Shown: positions 6,426-8,989 of the stretch, piece after piece | How the letters are laid out: every line of letters begins with the position of its first letter | How positions within the stretch are numbered: the first letter of the stretch is position 1 | Source: Planctomycetaceae bacterium | Lineage (GTDB): Bacteria > Planctomycetota > Planctomycetia > Pirellulales > JAEUIK01 | Assembly (NCBI GenBank): GCA_016793185.1 | Contig: JAEUIK010000723.1 | Coordinates: 1-8,989, forward strand | Direction: 5' to 3' | Length of the DNA stretch: 8,989 nucleotides | Translations under genes and position numbers: made by a program | Notes under the pieces: generated by a model | The model's database searches: none | Told to the model about the DNA's origin: nothing | What the model saw: the letters and a program-made list of their open reading frames with translations, nothing else

Positions 6426-7747
6426 TCGGCATCTGGTTTCGCACCTGGATTCTCGGGATCAAGAGCCTGCTCTTGCACCCATTGCGGTCGCTCTTGACCG
6501 TCCTGGGTATTTTCATCGGCGTGGCGAGCGTGATCTGGCTGCTGGCGATCGGTGAAGGCATCAGCGTCAAGGCGCAGGAACAGATCAAGGGCCTCGGGGC
6601 CGACAACATCATCGTCCGTTCGATCAAGCCCCCCAGCCAGGCGGTCGCGGTCACGCGCGGGCCGGCCCCCTACGGGATCACGCGCAGCGACTTCGACAAG
6701 CTCGTCGCCACCATACCCACCATCCGCCGCGCCTTGCCGATCCGCGAGATTCGCCGCCAGTTCCGCTATTCGGATCGCTCGCTCGACGGCCGGCTCGTCG
6801 GCTGCACTCCCGAATACGCCGAAGTGACGCTGCTCCAGTTGGATCGCGGGCACTTCATCACCGACGCCGACCTGGCCAAGAAGAACAATGTGTGCGTGCT
6901 GGCGGCCGAGACCGCCGGAGCGCTGTTCCCTTTCGAGAATCCCATCGGCCGCTCCATCCACGTCGACGAGGCGTACTACGTGGTGATTGGCGTCTGCAAG
7001 CCCCGGAATCCCACCGCCGGCATCGGCGGCTCGCTGGCGGCGCAGGATTTTTCCAAGGACGTTTACATTCCGATCACGACGCTCCGCGATCGGATCGGCG
7101 ACATGGTCGTCACCCAGCGCAGCGGCTCGTTCGAAGGCGAAATCGTCGAGCTCAGCCAGATCACTCTCCGCGTCACCAACGTCGACCACGTGATCGAGAC
7201 GGCCGACGCGGTGCGGGCCACGCTCGCCAGCAGCCATCGCCAACAGGACTATGGCGTGACCGTTCCCCTCGAACTCCTGGAGCAGGCCCGCACCACGCGC
7301 TTGATGTTCATCATTTTCATGGGCTTAATCGCCGCAATCTCGCTGCTGGTCGGCGGCATCGGCATCATGAACATCATGCTCGCGACCGTAACCGAACGCA
7401 CGCGCGAGATCGGCATCCGCCGCGCGCTGGGCGCCAAACGCCGCGACATCACCCGCCAGTTCCTGGCCGAAACCATCGTCCTCTCGATCGTCGGCGGCGC
7501 CACCGGCGTGCTCGGAGGACTTCTCTGCGGACCGGTCATCAACACCATCCGCGAAGGGGTTACGCAAGCCTTTCCCGAGGTCATGGCGACCGTCCCGGAA
7601 GTGATGCGGACCGTTTCGCCGGTGATCGTTCCCTGGTCGATCCCGCTCGCCTTCTTCATCTCGATGGGGGTCGGCGTGATCTTTGGGATTTACCCGGCCA
7701 TGCGAGCGGCGGCGATGGATCCGATCGAGGCCTTGCGGCACGAGTGA
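6422..7747 (+). CDS. ABC transporter permease, MacB/FtsX type
   Basis: The product has 441 residues. Four membrane segments are visible, at about 24-44, 292-318, 351-371 and 405-427. Between the first two is a large periplasmic domain of about 245 residues, as in MacB. Family signatures include IGEGISVKAQEQI just after the first segment, TERTREIGIRRALGAKRRD at 324-342 in the cytoplasmic loop that contacts the ATPase, and YPAMRAAAMDPIEALRHE at the C-terminus. Proteins of this class do not form a substrate pore; they couple ATP use in the cytoplasm to movement of their periplasmic part, which pushes substrate out through the adaptor and channel. The gene starts inside the ATPase stop (ATGA, 6422-6425) with no clear ribosome binding site, so translation is probably coupled. 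The loop between segments 3 and 4 is somewhat long (about 372-404). It is the last gene of the operon. Confidence 0.94.
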   Translation: MIGIWFRTWILGIKSLLLHPLRSLLTVLGIFIGVASVIWLLAIGEGISVKAQEQIKGLGADNIIVRSIKPPSQAVAVTRGPAPYGITRSDFDKLVATIPTIRRALPIREIRRQFRYSDRSLDGRLVGCTPEYAEVTLLQLDRGHFITDADLAKKNNVCVLAAETAGALFPFENPIGRSIHVDEAYYVVIGVCKPRNPTAGIGGSLAAQDFSKDVYIPITTLRDRIGDMVVTQRSGSFEGEIVELSQITLRVTNVDHVIETADAVRATLASSHRQQDYGVTVPLELLEQARTTRLMFIIFMGLIAAISLLVGGIGIMNIMLATVTERTREIGIRRALGAKRRDITRQFLAETIVLSIVGGATGVLGGLLCGPVINTIREGVTQAFPEVMATVPEVMRTVSPVIVPWSIPLAFFISMGVGVIFGIYPAMRAAAMDPIEALRHE

Positions 7748-8112
7748 GCCAGCACGGGAGCGCCAGCGACGGCGGAAATCAACTTTGCCGCGACGCACGA
7801 GCTGCATACACTAAAAGCGAACAACACAAGTCGTGGGAAAAGCCGTGCGAGGAGTCGTCCCAGTCGAATCAGCGAGCTAACCATCAACCTCAGGACCCGC
7901 GAGCCATCCCATGTTGGCAACCCGCTGGCGTTTGTTGATCTCGCATCTGGCCTTCTCCCTTCCTCCCCTCGACCGCGCACCCCACTTGGGCGTGCGCTGC
8001 GCTCAGGCCGGGCAACCCGCCTATGCCAACGCCCTGGCCGCGGCTGCCCGCCAGCGCTACCAGCTGCAACACCACGCTCGACTCCGCCGGACGGGGCATC
8101 GCGGGTAGGGTC
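7748..8112. other. Intergenic region between convergent genes
   Basis: This 365-bp stretch separates the permease stop from the stop of the minus-strand EVE gene. An imperfect hairpin, GCGGAAA-tcaac-TTTgCCGC (7772-7791, one bulged G), lies soon after the permease but has no T-run, so it is a poor terminator candidate. A weak promoter-like pair, TTGCCG (7785-7790) and TACACT (7807-7812) with a 16-base spacer, points towards the doubtful ORF at 7911. I see no RNA gene, repeat array or mobile element. Confidence 0.6.
7911..8108 (+). CDS. Doubtful small ORF, 65 residues
   Basis: I do not recognise this product. It starts at an ATG with no good ribosome binding site (GGA 15 bases upstream) and ends 4 bp before the EVE stop on the other strand. 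Of its 65 codons, 51 end in G or C by hand count, and position 2 is clearly less GC-rich than positions 1 and 3, as in real genes of GC-rich genomes. However, the protein shows no domain, no clear signal peptide, and a His/Arg-rich C-terminus typical of chance reading. It may be a small gene, a gene remnant or noise; noise is the most likely. Confidence 0.15.
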   Translation: MLATRWRLLISHLAFSLPPLDRAPHLGVRCAQAGQPAYANALAAAARQRYQLQHHARLRRTGHRG

Positions 8113-8691
8113 CTACGCCGACCCCCGGCGCGGTTTCCGCGGCGAAGCCGCCTTGGGCCGGGCTCCGGTCTTCGTTTTCGGCGCGGGCTTCTTCGTCTTT
8201 GGTGCGCCCGTCGTGCGACGCTCCGCCCCGGCCAGCTGCAGCACCGTCTCGAACTCGGCAGGCCTAACCGGTTGCACCGACAAGCGCGAGCCGCGCCGCA
8301 ACAGCTCCATGTCCTTGAGCGCCGGCACGCTCCGCAGGCGCTCGAGCGGAAGCGGCTCGGCAAAGATCCGCTCCAGCCGCACGTCGACCATGAACCAGAT
8401 CGGATTCTGGTCGGTCGCCTTCGGATCGTAGTACTTGCTCTGGGGATCCCGCGCGGTGTGGTCGGCATAGCCCGCCTGCACCACAACGGCCGTTCCCACA
8501 ATCGCCGGCGGGTCGGCGCTGGAGTGATAGAACAGCAGCCGATCCCCCACCCGCATGTCGTCGCGGAGAGTATTGCGGGCCTGATAGTTCCGCACGCCGT
8601 TCCAGAAGGTGGTCTGGTCGGGCTCGCGGGCCAGATGCTGGATCGAATACGACTCGGGCTCGGTCTTGATCAACCAGTGACGCGCAGGCAT
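8113..8691 (-). CDS. EVE-domain protein, THYN1-like
   Basis: The product has 192 residues. Residues 4-153 form an EVE domain closely resembling human thymocyte nuclear protein 1: WLIKTEPESYS at 6-16, TTFWNGVRNYQARN at 27-40, FYHS at 54-57, the segment around ADHTA at 76-80, YYDP at 87-90, NPIWFMVDV at 96-104 and RLSVQPV at 136-142. EVE domains belong to the PUA-like fold and are thought to bind modified bases in DNA or RNA through an aromatic pocket; W30 and the Y/F residues around 54-56 are candidates. After about 155 comes a Lys/Arg/Pro/Ala-rich tail, possibly for nucleic-acid contact. It is transcribed towards the efflux operon, so it is a separate unit. No methyltransferase or restriction gene is visible here, so the partner or substrate cannot be inferred. 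Start: ATG directly before the conserved N-terminus, without a strong ribosome binding site. Confidence 0.94.
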   Translation of the reverse strand: MPARHWLIKTEPESYSIQHLAREPDQTTFWNGVRNYQARNTLRDDMRVGDRLLFYHSSADPPAIVGTAVVVQAGYADHTARDPQSKYYDPKATDQNPIWFMVDVRLERIFAEPLPLERLRSVPALKDMELLRRGSRLSVQPVRPAEFETVLQLAGAERRTTGAPKTKKPAPKTKTGARPKAASPRKPRRGSA

Positions 8692-8888
8692 CGAAGGGTC
8701 TCGTCGGCAGCGGGCGTGGCGGACGTTCGGCTAGGGAGCCAGATTCTAGCCCCTGCCTCCGACCCCGGCCAGCAGTCACAACCCATTGTCTGGTAAGCGA
8801 TTGGTGCTCTACGATTCTCGCAGCGGGACCCCGGCGACCGCCGCCCGGGCAAGAAGATCCCATCCACGGCAACTATTCGCACAACGCC
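8692..8888. other. Divergent intergenic region
   Basis: These 197 bp separate the EVE gene (minus) from the gene at the window end (plus) and should hold promoters for both. An inverted repeat, GGCTAG (8729-8734) and CTAGCC (8746-8751) with an 11-base loop, lies 38 bp upstream of the EVE start and could be a hairpin in its leader or a protein site. A candidate plus-strand promoter is listed separately. I found no clear -35/-10 pair for the EVE gene. Confidence 0.5.
8786..8815 (+). promoter_or_regulatory. Weak candidate promoter for the gene at the window end
   Basis: TTGTCT (8786-8791) and TACGAT (8810-8815) each match the sigma-70 consensus at four of six bases, with an 18-base spacer. The ATG at 8889 would lie about 67 bases after the expected start point. 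Matches this weak occur often by chance. Confidence 0.25.
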
Positions 8889-8989
8889 ATGACGAAATCG
8901 GGCACCTCGCCTCCGCGGGCGGGACACACTTCCGACGCGGTGCGGCCGTCGATCGACTGGCCCGAGGAGCTCGCGCGCCATGGCCGGTG
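8889..8989 (+). CDS. Start of a gene cut by the window end, possibly a sigma-70-family factor
   Basis: Only 33 whole codons are present, beginning at the first ATG in this frame; the last two bases, TG, begin codon 34. Residues 1-22 are a variable, probably disordered N-terminus. Residues 23-33 read DWPEELARHGR, probably followed by Trp. From memory, planctomycete sigma-70-family factors often begin their conserved part with a similar acidic/aromatic helix ending in HxRWLR, so that is my best guess. It is inference from about ten residues. No ribosome binding site is visible, which is common in this group. The gene is divergent from the EVE gene and independent of the efflux operon. Confidence 0.45.
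   Translation, partial: MTKSGTSPPRAGHTSDAVRPSIDWPEELARHGR

Noticed and set aside
7772..7791. Hairpin after the permease as an intrinsic terminator
   Set aside because: The stem has a bulge and only seven pairs, and no T-run follows.
8670..8981. Minus-strand open frame covering the divergent intergenic region
   Set aside because: It overlaps the EVE start, is Arg/Pro-rich without a recognisable domain, and fits chance reading in GC-rich DNA.

Overview
The window is high-GC bacterial DNA and looks like a member of the Planctomycetota, probably from the Pirellulales. Three things point there: the very long outer-membrane efflux protein with its particular N-terminal block (DPxxPPMPPDDP, then a short Cys/His cluster, then HSRDYQ and ERFRF), the EF-hand pair fused to a periplasmic protein, and weak or absent ribosome binding sites at several starts. 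This assignment rests on recognising family patterns by eye, not on a search.

Most of the window (77-7747, plus strand) is one efflux locus. A MarR-family regulator (77-613) overlaps by 4 bp a TolC-like outer-membrane lipoprotein of 1029 residues (610-3699). A 189-bp gap follows, holding a small inverted repeat and a good sigma-70-type promoter candidate (3721-3749). Next come three genes joined by 4-bp ATGA overlaps: a membrane-anchored HlyD/MacA-type periplasmic adaptor with two C-terminal EF-hands (3889-5745), a MacB/LolD-type ABC ATPase (5742-6425) and a MacB/FtsX-type permease (6422-7747). The parts fit a MacAB-TolC-like tripartite pump with its own outer-membrane channel: ATPase and permease in the inner membrane, adaptor across the periplasm, lipoprotein channel in the outer membrane, MarR as local regulator. 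The substrate cannot be read from the sequence.

From 7748 to 8112 is a stretch between convergent genes that holds at most one doubtful 65-codon ORF. On the minus strand (8113-8691) is an EVE-domain protein of the THYN1 type with a basic C-terminal tail. A 197-bp divergent intergenic region then leads into the first 33 codons of a plus-strand gene (8889 to the window end), which may be a sigma factor but is too short to be sure.

I saw no tRNA, rRNA, CRISPR array, insertion sequence, integrase or phage gene. The locus reads as an ordinary efflux operon with lineage-specific elaborations. The most unusual of these are the EF-hands on the adaptor and the Gly-rich, coiled-coil and Pro/charged additions to the TolC-like protein. 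I do not see a clearly new type of system.
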